Part shown: piece by piece, positions 53,232-61,455 of the stretch | Position numbering within the stretch: the first letter of the stretch is position 1 | Layout of the letters: every line of letters begins with the position of its first letter | NCBI RefSeq assembly: GCF_021129305.1 | Contig: NZ_JAJOMB010000018.1 | Coordinates: 143,318-207,317, forward strand | DNA length: 64,000 nucleotides | Direction: 5' to 3' | Source: Kineosporia babensis | GTDB taxonomy: Bacteria > Actinomycetota > Actinomycetes > Actinomycetales > Kineosporiaceae | Translations under genes and position numbers: made by a program | Notes under the pieces: model-generated | Told to the model about the DNA's origin: nothing | The model's database searches: none | What the model saw: the letters and a program-made list of their open reading frames with translations, nothing else

Positions 53232-53262
53232 CTGGTCCAACTGGTACTACCAGTTGGACCAG
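53232..53262. promoter_or_regulatory. Perfect 31-bp palindromic operator of the mannonate/importer operon
   Basis: Arms of 15 bp, CTGGTCCAACTGGTA (53232-53246) and its exact complement (53248-53262), surround one central C. The core AACTGGTA-C-TACCAGTT has the TGGT/ACCA symmetry seen in operators of FadR-subfamily GntR proteins, including those of hexuronate regulators. It lies 34 bp upstream of the binding-protein start and 43 bp beyond the stop of the GntR gene. Confidence 0.8.
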
Positions 53263-53304
53263 TTGGAAGGTAGCAATCGTCCGGCGACCACACAAGACGT
53301 TCGC

Positions 53305-54042
53305 TCAGACCTGCTTGAGCAACTGGTCGAGGTGACGGGTGGCCATCACGTCCAGGCTCACGTCCAGGTCCGCGCCGTAGGTGCGCAGACCCAGCGCCAG
53401 ATGCTCATGCATGTGGGAGCGGGCCTTGGGGGCGTCATGATGGATGATCGCGTCGAGGATCTCGGCGTGGTGCGGCACCCCCGGCTCGGCGATGGCCGGA
53501 TCCGAGTTCGACCTCAGCATCATCTCGAACATCGGACCACCGATCGACGACAGCATCACCCGGAGCACCGGGTTGCCGCTGGCTGCCGCCAGGGCCTCGT
53601 GAAAGGTCAGGTCGGCGCGGGCTTTCGCGGCTGCGTCCGGGGCGTCGAGCACTCGCTGATGGGCCTGGGTGATCACCGCGATCTCCGCTGCCCCCGCGCG
53701 CTGGGCCGCCAGGCCGGCGATCTCCACCTCGATCGGGATCCGCGCCTCGATCAGCTGCCGCACGGTGGGCCGCTCGGTGCCGAAGGGGGACCGGGTGCCC
53801 CGCGCCGTCACGAACGACCCGCGGCCCGGCTGCACGTCGATCAGATCCTGCGCCTCGAGCCGGCGCAGCACCTCGCGGACCACGTTACGGCTGGCTCCGA
53901 AGCGCTGGGCCAGTTCCCGTTCGCTGGGCAGCTTCGTGTCGGCGGCCAGGGTGCCCTCGCGGATGTCGTTCTCCAACTGCCGGGCGATCCGTTCGGTCAG
54001 GAGACCACGCACGGCCGGGCGGAAGGAATCGTCGGAGGACAT
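53305..54042 (-). CDS. GntR-family regulator, FadR subfamily
   Basis: 245 residues from the ATG at 54042. A winged helix (about 15-75; KLPSERELAQRFGASRNVVREVLRRLE in part, IDVQPGRGSFV) is joined to an all-helical FCD domain with the metal-binding Asp and His pattern (ADLTFHEALAAASGNPVL, HHAEILDAIIHHDAPKARSHMHEHL in part). FCD regulators bind carboxylate or sugar-acid ligands, which suits control of the mannonate operon right after it. An IS5-family element ends 86 bp upstream of its start and may have replaced its promoter. Confidence 0.9.
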   Translation of the reverse strand: MSSDDSFRPAVRGLLTERIARQLENDIREGTLAADTKLPSERELAQRFGASRNVVREVLRRLEAQDLIDVQPGRGSFVTARGTRSPFGTERPTVRQLIEARIPIEVEIAGLAAQRAGAAEIAVITQAHQRVLDAPDAAAKARADLTFHEALAAASGNPVLRVMLSSIGGPMFEMMLRSNSDPAIAEPGVPHHAEILDAIIHHDAPKARSHMHEHLALGLRTYGADLDVSLDVMATRHLDQLLKQV

Positions 54043-54127
54043 GCCCTGAAGGATACGGAACAGACCGGATACTCCTCGAAGGTGACCGACATTCTCGCAG
54101 CCCGACAGCCCCTGAGCCGTATCTCGC

Positions 54128-55141
54128 CTGAGAGAGTGTTGGGTAACTGTTGGTAGCGATATGTGATATTTGTGGTTTTCGCATGTCCTGCCGGTGATTG
54201 CGGTAGATGTTCGTATGGATCTGCGGGATGTCCGCGTGTTCGTGTAAGCCCGCGTATGACGCGTCCTTGACGGATGGGCAGTGGGCGGTGATCGAGCCGT
54301 TGCTGCCGGTTCGGGATCCGCGGCGGGGTGGGCGGCCACTGGGGTACGCGCGTCGCTTGGTGGTGGACTCGATCTTGTATGTGCTGGGGTCGGGATGCTC
54401 GTGGCGGCGTATGCCGCACGATCTGGCGCCCTGGAACGTGGCCTACCGGTGGTTCAGTACCTGGACTGAGCAAGGGGTTTGGGGATCGAATCCATGACAC
54501 GTTGCGGGATCGGGTTCGGGAGCGGGTTGGACGCGATCGCCAGCCCTCTGCGGCGGTCCTGGATTCGCAGTCGGTGAAGTCGGCCGAGGCTGGGGAGGCG
54601 ATCGGCTATGACGCGGGCAAACGGGTCCGTGGACGTAAACGACATGTGCTGATTGACACCTGTGGGCTGTTGTTGAAGGCGGTGGTGCACACGGCGTCGC
54701 TGCAGGACCGGCACGGCGCCAAGCGGGTTCTGGCCAATATCCATGCCGTGTTTCCGTTGCTCGGGTTGGTCTGGGCCGACGGTGTATGCGTCAACAGCGT
54801 CGATTCCAGCCTGATCGGCTGGGCACAGCGGAGTGAGCGGATCGAGATCGTCGCTGTCCCCTCGTAATGCAGACGTGAAAGGGTTTCAGGTGCTGTCCCG
54901 ACGGTGGGTGGCGGAACGAACCCTCGGCTGGCCGGGACGGTGCAGACGCTTGGCGCGCGACTATGAATGTGAGGCCGCTCACGCCGAATCCATGATCAAG
55001 GTGGCCATGATTCGTTTGATGGCAGCCCGTCTGGCCGGCGAGGACATCGATCCCCACGGTCCGATCGAGACCGAAGCAGCCCGACGCCTCGCCGACGACC
55101 TCGACAACGAGTAGCTGATCAATTACCCAAAACGCTCTCAG
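54128..55141 (+). mobile_element. IS5-family insertion sequence, transposase gene broken
   Basis: About 1013 bp bounded by inverted repeats CTGAGAGAGTGTTGGGTAA (54128-54146) and the inverse of CTGAGAGCGTTTTGGGTAA (55123-55141), 17 of 19 matching. It contains one transposase gene split by two frameshifts. The right repeat overlaps the last codons and the stop of the DUF4157 gene. No target duplication is evident. Confidence 0.8.
54207..55114 (+). pseudogene. IS5-family transposase, two frameshifts
   Basis: Three frames join into one transposase: the first (to about 54480) has LTDGQWAVIEPLLPV and GCSWRRMPHDLAPW; the second (to about 54865) has VLDSQSVKSAEAGE, YDAGKRVRGRKRHVLIDT and VWADG, with the first two Asp of the DDE set; the third (to 55114) has KGFQVLSRRWVAERTLGW with the Glu. 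The first break may be a natural frameshift site (a run AAGGGGTTTGGGG), the second, just before 54870, introduces a TAA. I take the gene as inactive. Confidence 0.78.
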
Positions 55142-57024
55142 AGGTGGGATGCCTCCAACTCTCCGTCGCGGGCCAGGCCGGGAAACGCCAGATGGTTGAG
55201 GTCGAGGTATTCCTCCACCAGCGCGTCGAGGCTGCCCGTCGGATGCAACGCGGCTCGAAGGTAGCCGAACCAGAAGGCGTCTCCGCGTAGTTGGTCGAGG
55301 AGCAGGGGCCGGGACGAGGGGCCGATCCCGGCCAGGATCGGCCGAACGCGCCGGGCGATGGGCTGGAACACCGATGACCCGAGCAGGCGGTCGGGGAGGC
55401 GGTCCAGGGCGCGGACCCTGGCCCTCCGGCGGACCCTGGCCCGCCGGAGGGCGCTCAGCAGATCCGTCGTTGTCCGGTGAGATAGCTCGACGTCTTGGTT
55501 GACTGAGTCGATGATCTGCTGATCCGTGGGTGACGAGCCGTCTCGGAGAATCTGTCTCCGTCGGCGGAGGCCCAACCGGTACCCCCGACGAATCATGACG
55601 CGAATCTGCTGCCCCCGCTCACGAGCTCCGGCACTGAGCGCCGAATCACCCGAGTCCGTTGACCCACCCCGAAGACCGCTCAGGTAGGGCGCGTAGCCGG
55701 TGGCCCGGCGAACCTCCTCAAGGAAGTCGGTTGTGTTCCGGTGCGCCCGGGAGAGGACGGTCGCGGTCCCGCCGGGGCCGTGGAAGGTGACTTGGGTGAG
55801 CGCGTCCGCGAGCAGGTAGAGGATGCTGATCTCCTGGTTTCTCTCCACGCTCGCCGAATATCCAAGGTATCCGTAGGAACTGGCGATGGTTTGCCGCTGG
55901 GTGTTGTCCGGGGTGAAGAGATTGTGCAGCGGGATGCTCGCCGGGATCCGGGCCGCGTCGATGGTCAGTGTCGCACCGTACTCCTCGGCGAACGACTGGC
56001 CGTGGTTGCTGACCAGCGGCTGCTGGCGCCCCACTACGGTGGCCGCGATCCGGCGTTGCTGGTAGCCGCTGCCCCAGAACTGGTTAAGTACGAGTTGCTG
56101 ATCCAGGGTGAGCGGCTGAGCAGAACTAACGCCCCTTCGGCCCGCTGGAGGGGCCGCGGTCAACCCGTACCGCTCCGCCCAGCCCGGTCCCCGGCTGGCG
56201 GCCTGGAAACGAGGATATCGGCCGATATGGAGCTGGGTGTTCAGTAAGTCCATGAACTGTGCGAAGTTGACCTCCCGGGATAGGTACCGTGGAATGAATC
56301 CGCCGCCCACCTGCACGTATTCGTTCACTTCGCGGGGGTGAGCCACCCTGGTCGGGTCGACCCACGACCAGACCCGGCGGGGCAGACCGGTCGCCGGCCC
56401 CATCCGGAACCCGGTGACCTGGCCCAGATGCGGCCAGGGGCTGCGCCGAATGACGGAGCCCGCTCGCCCCGGCGGCTTCTCCCGTGTGGGAATCCCCCGG
56501 AGCGCGAGCTGAGCGCGCACATCCGCTTCGCGCTCGGCGGGGTCGTGGGCGTGACCGACGATCGTTCGCCCGGTCGAGGGCGAGCCCGGTTGAAGGATAT
56601 GGGCCAGTTCGTGAGCCAGCAGCTCGCGCCCGCCGGTGGTGTGTGGTTGGTAGGTGCCGCTGGCGAAGTACAGATCGTGTCCGTAGGCGAAGGCCGAGGC
56701 CTGCAAGTGCCGGGCCAGGCCGGCCGCTTCCGGATCGGCGTGAACGCGCACTTGCGAGAGGTCGGCGTCGAAACCGGTCTCCAGGGTGCTGGCCAGGACC
56801 GGGGGCAGCGGCGCGCCGGTTCCCCGGCGGCGCATGAGTGTGTTCTCGATCGCGGGGGAGACCGGGCGCCCGCCCCAGCCGTCGTCACCGGAAGCCCGGA
56901 AGTAGGCGCTGGCCCCGGGGCCGCTCAGGATCGCGGGGATCGGGGTCGAGGGCCCCGCGGTCATCGCCGGCCCGGCGGCCGGCGCGGGGGTGCGGGCGAC
57001 CGACCGCCGCTGATGCTGCTTCAC
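55138..57024 (-). CDS. DUF4157 (HELAH) protein, candidate eCIS-type cargo or toxin
   Basis: 628 residues from a GTG at 57024. Residues about 70-150 form the DUF4157 domain: APLPPVLASTLETGFDADLS in part, VRVHADPEAAGLARHLQA, FAYGHDLYFASGTY and the zinc motif LLAHELAHILQ. Proteins with this domain are associated with extracellular contractile injection systems and with polymorphic toxins. The remaining 450 residues fit no family I know; a strongly basic segment (RRGYRLGLRRRRQIL) lies near 490. The stop codon is inside the IS5 terminal repeat, so the natural C-terminus may be missing. No sheath, tube or baseplate genes are in the window. Confidence 0.75.
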   Translation of the reverse strand: MKQHQRRSVARTPAPAAGPAMTAGPSTPIPAILSGPGASAYFRASGDDGWGGRPVSPAIENTLMRRRGTGAPLPPVLASTLETGFDADLSQVRVHADPEAAGLARHLQASAFAYGHDLYFASGTYQPHTTGGRELLAHELAHILQPGSPSTGRTIVGHAHDPAEREADVRAQLALRGIPTREKPPGRAGSVIRRSPWPHLGQVTGFRMGPATGLPRRVWSWVDPTRVAHPREVNEYVQVGGGFIPRYLSREVNFAQFMDLLNTQLHIGRYPRFQAASRGPGWAERYGLTAAPPAGRRGVSSAQPLTLDQQLVLNQFWGSGYQQRRIAATVVGRQQPLVSNHGQSFAEEYGATLTIDAARIPASIPLHNLFTPDNTQRQTIASSYGYLGYSASVERNQEISILYLLADALTQVTFHGPGGTATVLSRAHRNTTDFLEEVRRATGYAPYLSGLRGGSTDSGDSALSAGARERGQQIRVMIRRGYRLGLRRRRQILRDGSSPTDQQIIDSVNQDVELSHRTTTDLLSALRRARVRRRARVRALDRLPDRLLGSSVFQPIARRVRPILAGIGPSSRPLLLDQLRGDAFWFGYLRAALHPTGSLDALVEEYLDLNHLAFPGLARDGELEASHL

Positions 57025-57185
57025 CGCTCACGCTCCCGTCCCTGGGTTCCGGTGAAGGGATCGACAGGTCGGGCGGTCGGATCAAGCGCTATCAGCAAAC
57101 CTCGTGAACAGAGTGGTTACATGCCGACAGGACAGGGGCGGAACGGGCTGGGAATCCCGGTGACGAACGCACGCAGAGCGATCAG

Positions 57186-57430
57186 GTGATCACCACGGAC
57201 GCGCACCAGGACGACATCCTTCCCGCGCTCGGCCCGGACCTTCCGGATCGGCCGGGCGACCTGATCGGGGACCGATATCTTCTGTCCCAGATCGTCGGAA
57301 CCGGCGGTACGGGCACGGTCTGGAGCGCCGAGGACACCGTGCTGCGCCGGCCGGTTGCGCTCAAGGCCTACCACGGCGGTTCCCACGCCGAGGCCGAGGC
57401 GGCGGCCGTGTCCGCCATTGATCACCCGGG
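57186..57430 (+). pseudogene. Serine/threonine protein kinase, N-terminal fragment
   Basis: From a GTG at 57186 the frame reads into a kinase N-lobe: GDRYLLSQIVGTGGTGTVWSAED (in part; the Gly-rich loop) and RRPVALKAY (the ATP-binding Lys). After DHPGGVTPV at about 57430 the homology stops and old-yellow-enzyme sequence begins in another frame. The kinase lacks its catalytic loop and everything after it. Confidence 0.72.
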
Positions 57431-57439
57431 CGGCGTCAC

Positions 57440-58163
57440 GCCCGTCCGCGGTCGCCGCTCAGGGGCAGATCTACACCCATGCCGGCCCGAAGCCGTTCAT
57501 CACGCCCCACGCTCTGACCAAAGATGAAATCGAGCGGACGACAGAGGAATTCGTCTCGTCCGCCGCTCATGCGATCGAGGCCGGATTCGACGGAGTCGAG
57601 TTCCACGGGGCCAACGGCTACCTGATCCAGCAGTTCCTGTCCTCCAACGCCAACCGGCGTAAGGACGAGTGGGGCGGCACCGTCGAGGGCCGGATTCGTT
57701 TCGCCGTGGAAGTGACCCGCGCGGTCACCGCCAAGATCGGCGGCGCCAGGGTGGGGTTGCGCTCTCTCCCGGGAGCGTCCTGCACGATATCGCCGAAGAA
57801 GACCAGGATCTGCTCTACAAGTCCCTCCTGGCCGGCCTTTCCGGGTTGGACCTGGCCTACCTGCACATCATGGAAGCCTCTGGTCAGCGCGAACTCACGA
57901 ACGTCCTGCGTTCGCAGTGGCCGGGCCCGCTCATCCTCAATCCGAACACCTACCCTGACCCGACCGGCCCGCAAGCCCTGGCCTTGATCGAGGACGGCAC
58001 CGCCGACCTGATCTCGTACGGGGCCATGTTCCTGGCCAACCCGGACCTGCCCGCCCGCCTGCAGTCTGGTGGCCCGTTCAACGCCCCTGACCGCCAGACC
58101 TTTTTCGGTCGAGGCCACGCGGGCTACACCGATTACCCCGCCCTGAAACCTCAGGCGTCCTGA
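57440..58163 (+). pseudogene. Old yellow enzyme (NADH:flavin oxidoreductase) fragment, frameshifted
   Basis: The frame to about 57755 has VAAQGQIYTHAGPKPFITP in part, then AIEAGFDGVEFHGANGYLIQQFL and SSNANRRKDEWGG, the middle of an OYE barrel. The end (LSPGSVLHDIAEED, YLHIMEASGQRELT, DLISYGAMFLANPDLPARL) is in the next frame and stops at 58163. One missing base after TTGCGC at about 57762 explains the shift. The first 110 residues of the barrel, including the FMN phosphate region, are gone, replaced by the kinase piece. Confidence 0.75.
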
Positions 58164-58795
58164 CCAGGGCAATCGTTCGTCGTGAAGCGGAAGTCCGACC
58201 AGACCGGATCGTCCGCCAGAGCTTCCACCGTAGGCTCAGATCGCTCCCGCACGGCCACCCCTACACCTGCGCCCCTGACCGGAGTCCCGCTCGCGGCACC
58301 GGGTGTGGCTGTGAAGGTGCTGCTGACTCGAACAACGTCAATGTCCAGACCCAGCACCGCCTTACCGCCGCTCAACGGATCCAGCTCCTGCCGCAACCGA
58401 TCAACAATGGACGCTTCGTCCCCGCCTTCCGGGGGAAGGTTCCGGGCGGCCTGTTCGACCAGCTCGCTGAGATACCGCGGAAGATCCGCCATCGCCGGCT
58501 CGGATCTGGCCTCGGCCACCGTCACCGGGTCCAGCACCGTGCACGTGAAGTCCGCCTGCACGATCAGGGCCCGCCGATCGATCGCCCGCGACAGACGGGC
58601 CATCACCGTCAACGGAACCCCCTTGGCCATGTTGACCTCCGTCACCGCCTGAACGACGGCATCCGCAGGCAGTCCGTCCACCAGCACATGCCGACCGTCG
58701 CCAAGTCGGGCCACCAGGGCCCGACCGCCTAGAGCCTGCGCGTTGACCGGGCCGTTCAGTTCGCCGTGGGCAACGATCGGATACTGCTCCAGCAC
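58151..58795 (-). CDS. Conserved-looking hypothetical protein
   Basis: 214 residues from a GTG at 58795 with GGGAGGGG upstream; the GTG at 58825 has no ribosome site. There is an alternating beta/alpha pattern (RALVARLGDGRHVLVDGLP; ALIVQADFTCTVLDPVTVAEA; VLGLDIDVVRVSSTF) that recalls SPFH/band-7-like domains without a clear match. No signal or membrane segment. Its 3' end overlaps the decayed OYE gene by 13 bp. Function unknown. Confidence 0.55.
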   Translation of the reverse strand: MLEQYPIVAHGELNGPVNAQALGGRALVARLGDGRHVLVDGLPADAVVQAVTEVNMAKGVPLTVMARLSRAIDRRALIVQADFTCTVLDPVTVAEARSEPAMADLPRYLSELVEQAARNLPPEGGDEASIVDRLRQELDPLSGGKAVLGLDIDVVRVSSTFTATPGAASGTPVRGAGVGVAVRERSEPTVEALADDPVWSDFRFTTNDCPGQDA

Positions 58796-58940
58796 GCGGC
58801 CCCTCCCTCTCTCGTCAGCAGTCACGGTTTCACCGAGACGGAACGGGATTCAGCCAGCATGGGAGGCCTCGGCGCGAGCGAAGTGCAGTGCGAGTGCGAC
58901 GTTCGAGACCGGACTGCAAGGTGGTGAGGCGGGGCGCGGC

Positions 58941-59390
58941 CTAACGATCGGCATGAATGTTCCCTCGCGGCAGCGTCGGCATCACCGACGAGTCGACGAC
59001 CTACAGCCCAGTCATCCCGTGAACCCGCAGCCCGGGATCGACCACGGAGTCGTTGCCCACCCCAGCACGGCAGGCACCCGCGGGATGGTTGATCGAGATT
59101 GCCAAGGCCCGTATGGCCTTTTCGAGTAACGAATCATCGGTTGCGCTGGGCAGGGTCGGTTCGCCGGTGACCGCGCGGAAGACCGGGCTCTCACCCAGCG
59201 TGAGCGTCGCGCGCAGGCCGTCGAGCAGGGTCCGGCGGTCGTTCTCACTGTCCAGGTAGCGCATGTCCACGATCGGGTCCTGTGCAGCGTCGGCTGACTG
59301 GAGCCGCACGGTTCCCCGGCTTTCCGGGGTCAGCAGCGTGACCAGGCAGACCATGCCGACCAGCAGCGAGCTGACCAGGTCCAGGCCGCA
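58941..59390 (-). pseudogene. GMC oxidoreductase C-terminal fragment with an in-frame stop
   Basis: The minus strand reads LLTPESRGTVRLQSADA, IVDMRYLDSENDRRTLLDGL and NHPAGACRAGVGNDSVVDPGLRVHG (in part), the C-terminal substrate domain of choline-dehydrogenase-like enzymes, including the His of the HPAG motif. A TAG at 59001-59003 cuts it before VVDSSVMPTLPRGN, which continues in frame to 58941. The FAD domain upstream is absent. Confidence 0.72.
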
Positions 59391-59466
59391 GCTGGCGCGG
59401 TAACTGCCAGCTCGAGCAGGCCCCGGTCCGGCCCGGCAGCGGGTTCTCGGGATTTGCTCGGGTGGC

Positions 59467-60170
59467 GTGAACGCGGCCTACCTGGCCGGGCTGGTCGGCT
59501 CGGGCGGGCTGGTGGTGACCATAGACATCGACGGGGACGTGACCGCCCGCGCCCGCCGCTGCCTGGCCGCCGCCGGCTACGACCAGGTCCGGGTCGTCAC
59601 CGGCGATGCCCCGTTCGGCGCGCCCGCGTTCGCCCCGTGCGATGGCATCCTGGTCACCGTCGAGACCACGGACGCCCCCGCCGCCTGGTGGGACCAGCCG
59701 AGCGCCGCCAGCGGATCGTGGCCCGATCCGCTGGCGGGGTCAGCGCCGCAGCGTCACCCTCGAACGCCCGGAACCTGATGTCCTGATCGCCGACGGCATT
59801 TCCCAGGCCGGGGTTGTCGCGATGCAGGGCGCCGGCGAGCACCGGGAAGGTCCCGCTCATCCTGCACGATGCCACTGGTCGGCGGGTGTCGCTGTGCCTG
59901 GACGACGCCTGCGCGCCGTCGCCGAGGCCCTGGGCTGCTCCCTGAGGACGCGGCCTTCGGTCTGGGAGACCGGCGTGGTCCTGCCCCAGGCCCGAAGATT
60001 CGAGCTCCTGGACCTGTGGCTGACCGCCCTGCTCGACGTCGCTGTCCTAACCGGCCACCCGGGCGCGCACGAGACCGAATTCATCCCGAAGCCATCGGCC
60101 CCGGGCCCGCTGCCGGTACGCACCGGTGGCCCAGCGGTACGCGCGACCCGCAATCGCCTATCGGCCGGTC
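59467..60170 (+). pseudogene. PCMT-type methyltransferase (FxLD-like) remnant in several frames
   Basis: NAAYLAGLVGSGGLVVTIDID and RVVTGDAPFGAPAFAP are a SAM-binding part of protein-L-isoaspartate-type methyltransferases. The next piece, RRSVTLERPEPDVLIADG and VVAMQGAGEHREGPA, is in another frame, and a third frame gives FELLDLWLTALLDVAVL. The order matches actinobacterial PCMT-like enzymes linked to FxLD-type peptide modification. At least two frameshifts and no start leave it non-functional. Confidence 0.6.
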
Positions 60171-60275
60171 AGTGACCTCCCGGACGCCACGATCACGCTC
60201 GCTTGGCCCCAAGACGCACGATCGGCGCCGTTGGCCGCCTTCATCCGAACGGCGACGTCCGTCGCTTCACTGCCC
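60124..60275 (+). pseudogene. LysR-family regulator, C-terminal fragment
   Basis: A short frame reads IAYRPVSDLPDATITLAWPQ and SAPLAAFIRTAT, the last strands and helix of a LysR substrate-binding domain. Nothing of the HTH is present. It overlaps the end of the methyltransferase remnant in another frame. The following interval 60276-60685 shows no gene. Confidence 0.6.
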
Positions 60276-60685
60276 CATCAGTTCATGCCGTCGACAGAGG
60301 TCGCCAGAGCCTCATCGCACGCCCGAGGAACAGCTGAGATCCTGATACCAAACTTCCATCCGCAGCAGCACGACGACTGTTCCCGGGCTGTTGTACGGGA
60401 GGCCACTGCTCCGGTGGTCACAGCCATGATGGCCGCAGGCGGAGTCGTGGCCGTTGGCTGGACCATCGCGTGACGAGACCTGGCCAAGGCCCGCACTGCT
60501 GATCGATGGTGGGTGCAGACCCTCTTCGAGAGCCCTGCGATTGAGTCCGCGCCACGGTCAACAGGCGTCAAGCGCGATACGCGCCTCCACCGGTACGGGT
60601 TCTGCGGGAGCCAGGAGGAGTCCTTCATTAGGAAGTTTCTGGGAAGGACTCGCAGCTGTTTGAATTCGGAAAATCCGATAGGATG

Positions 60686-60698
60686 ACGATATAATCGT
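60686..60698 (+). promoter_or_regulatory. TATAAT-like -10 box inside a small palindrome ahead of abiEi
   Basis: TATAAT at 60690-60695 is an unusually good -10 box for this genome and lies within ACGAT-ATA-ATCGT. It is about 100 bp upstream of the antitoxin start. AbiEi antitoxins of the AbiE family are known to repress their own promoters through inverted repeats, and this position suits that. Confidence 0.5.
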
Positions 60699-60798
60699 TT
60701 TCATGGCGGGCGTAGGCGGCAGTTTGATGACGATGGTTCCTGGTCGATCGAGCGTGCGACAGCAACATTTGTTCCCCGAAGTGGGTACAATAGTTGCC

Positions 60799-61455
60799 AT
60801 GTCGGAGTCGGCGACTGCGCGGCTCGGGGCCCTGGCTGAGAGGCGCTGGGGGCTGGTTACCACGGCGCAGGCGGAAAGTGTGGGGGTGACGCGAAAGCAG
60901 CTCTCGCGCATGGCGTCGGTGGGAGTCCTTGAGCGTGTTGCCCAAGGTGTCTACCGAATGGCTGGGGCGCCTACGGCTCGGCACGAGGCGATCTACGCAT
61001 CTTGGCTGGCCCTTGGCGGCGCCACCGCGCCAAAAACCGAGGCCAGTGTGGCTGCCGTGGTCGCGGCCGGTACGACGGCAACTGTCGTTCACGCTGTCGG
61101 AGACTTCGTCCCGAACGGTTTCGACTTCATCGTTCCCCGGCGCAAAGGCACCCGACTTGCGGGAGTGCGACTCCGCGTCCGTTCTTTGGCCGCCGATGAG
61201 GTCATTCCGGTCGATGGTCTACCAACATTGACTGTCGAGCGGACCATCGCTGATCTGCTCGATCTGGACACTGACTTTTCGCTGGTGGCCGATGCAGTAC
61301 GCGAGGCGGTGCGCTCCGACAAACTTGTTGCACCGGATCGTTTGGTGGAACATCTCTCTGTCGCGGCAGCGCGGCCAAAGGTCCTAGCCCGAGAGCTGGT
61401 TCACGACCTGTTCGAGATCGCTGGTGCATGGCCCGAAGGATGGCATCGTGGCTGA
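60799..61455 (+). CDS. AbiEi-family type IV antitoxin
   Basis: 218 residues from the ATG at 60799. An N-terminal winged helix (RRWGLVTTAQAESVGVTRKQ in part, LSRMASVGVLERVAQGVYRM) is typical of AbiEi_4 antitoxins, followed by the C-terminal neutralising domain (AVGDFVPNGFDFIVPRRKG, LPTLTVERTIADLLDL). In type IV systems the antitoxin counteracts the toxin effect without binding it and also represses the operon. The gene looks complete and overlaps the toxin gene by eight bases. Confidence 0.85.
   Translation: MSESATARLGALAERRWGLVTTAQAESVGVTRKQLSRMASVGVLERVAQGVYRMAGAPTARHEAIYASWLALGGATAPKTEASVAAVVAAGTTATVVHAVGDFVPNGFDFIVPRRKGTRLAGVRLRVRSLAADEVIPVDGLPTLTVERTIADLLDLDTDFSLVADAVREAVRSDKLVAPDRLVEHLSVAAARPKVLARELVHDLFEIAGAWPEGWHRG

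Noticed and set aside
55138..57024. A complete extracellular contractile injection system
   Set aside because: Only the DUF4157 protein is present; no sheath, tube, baseplate, spike or AAA+ ATPase gene occurs in the window.
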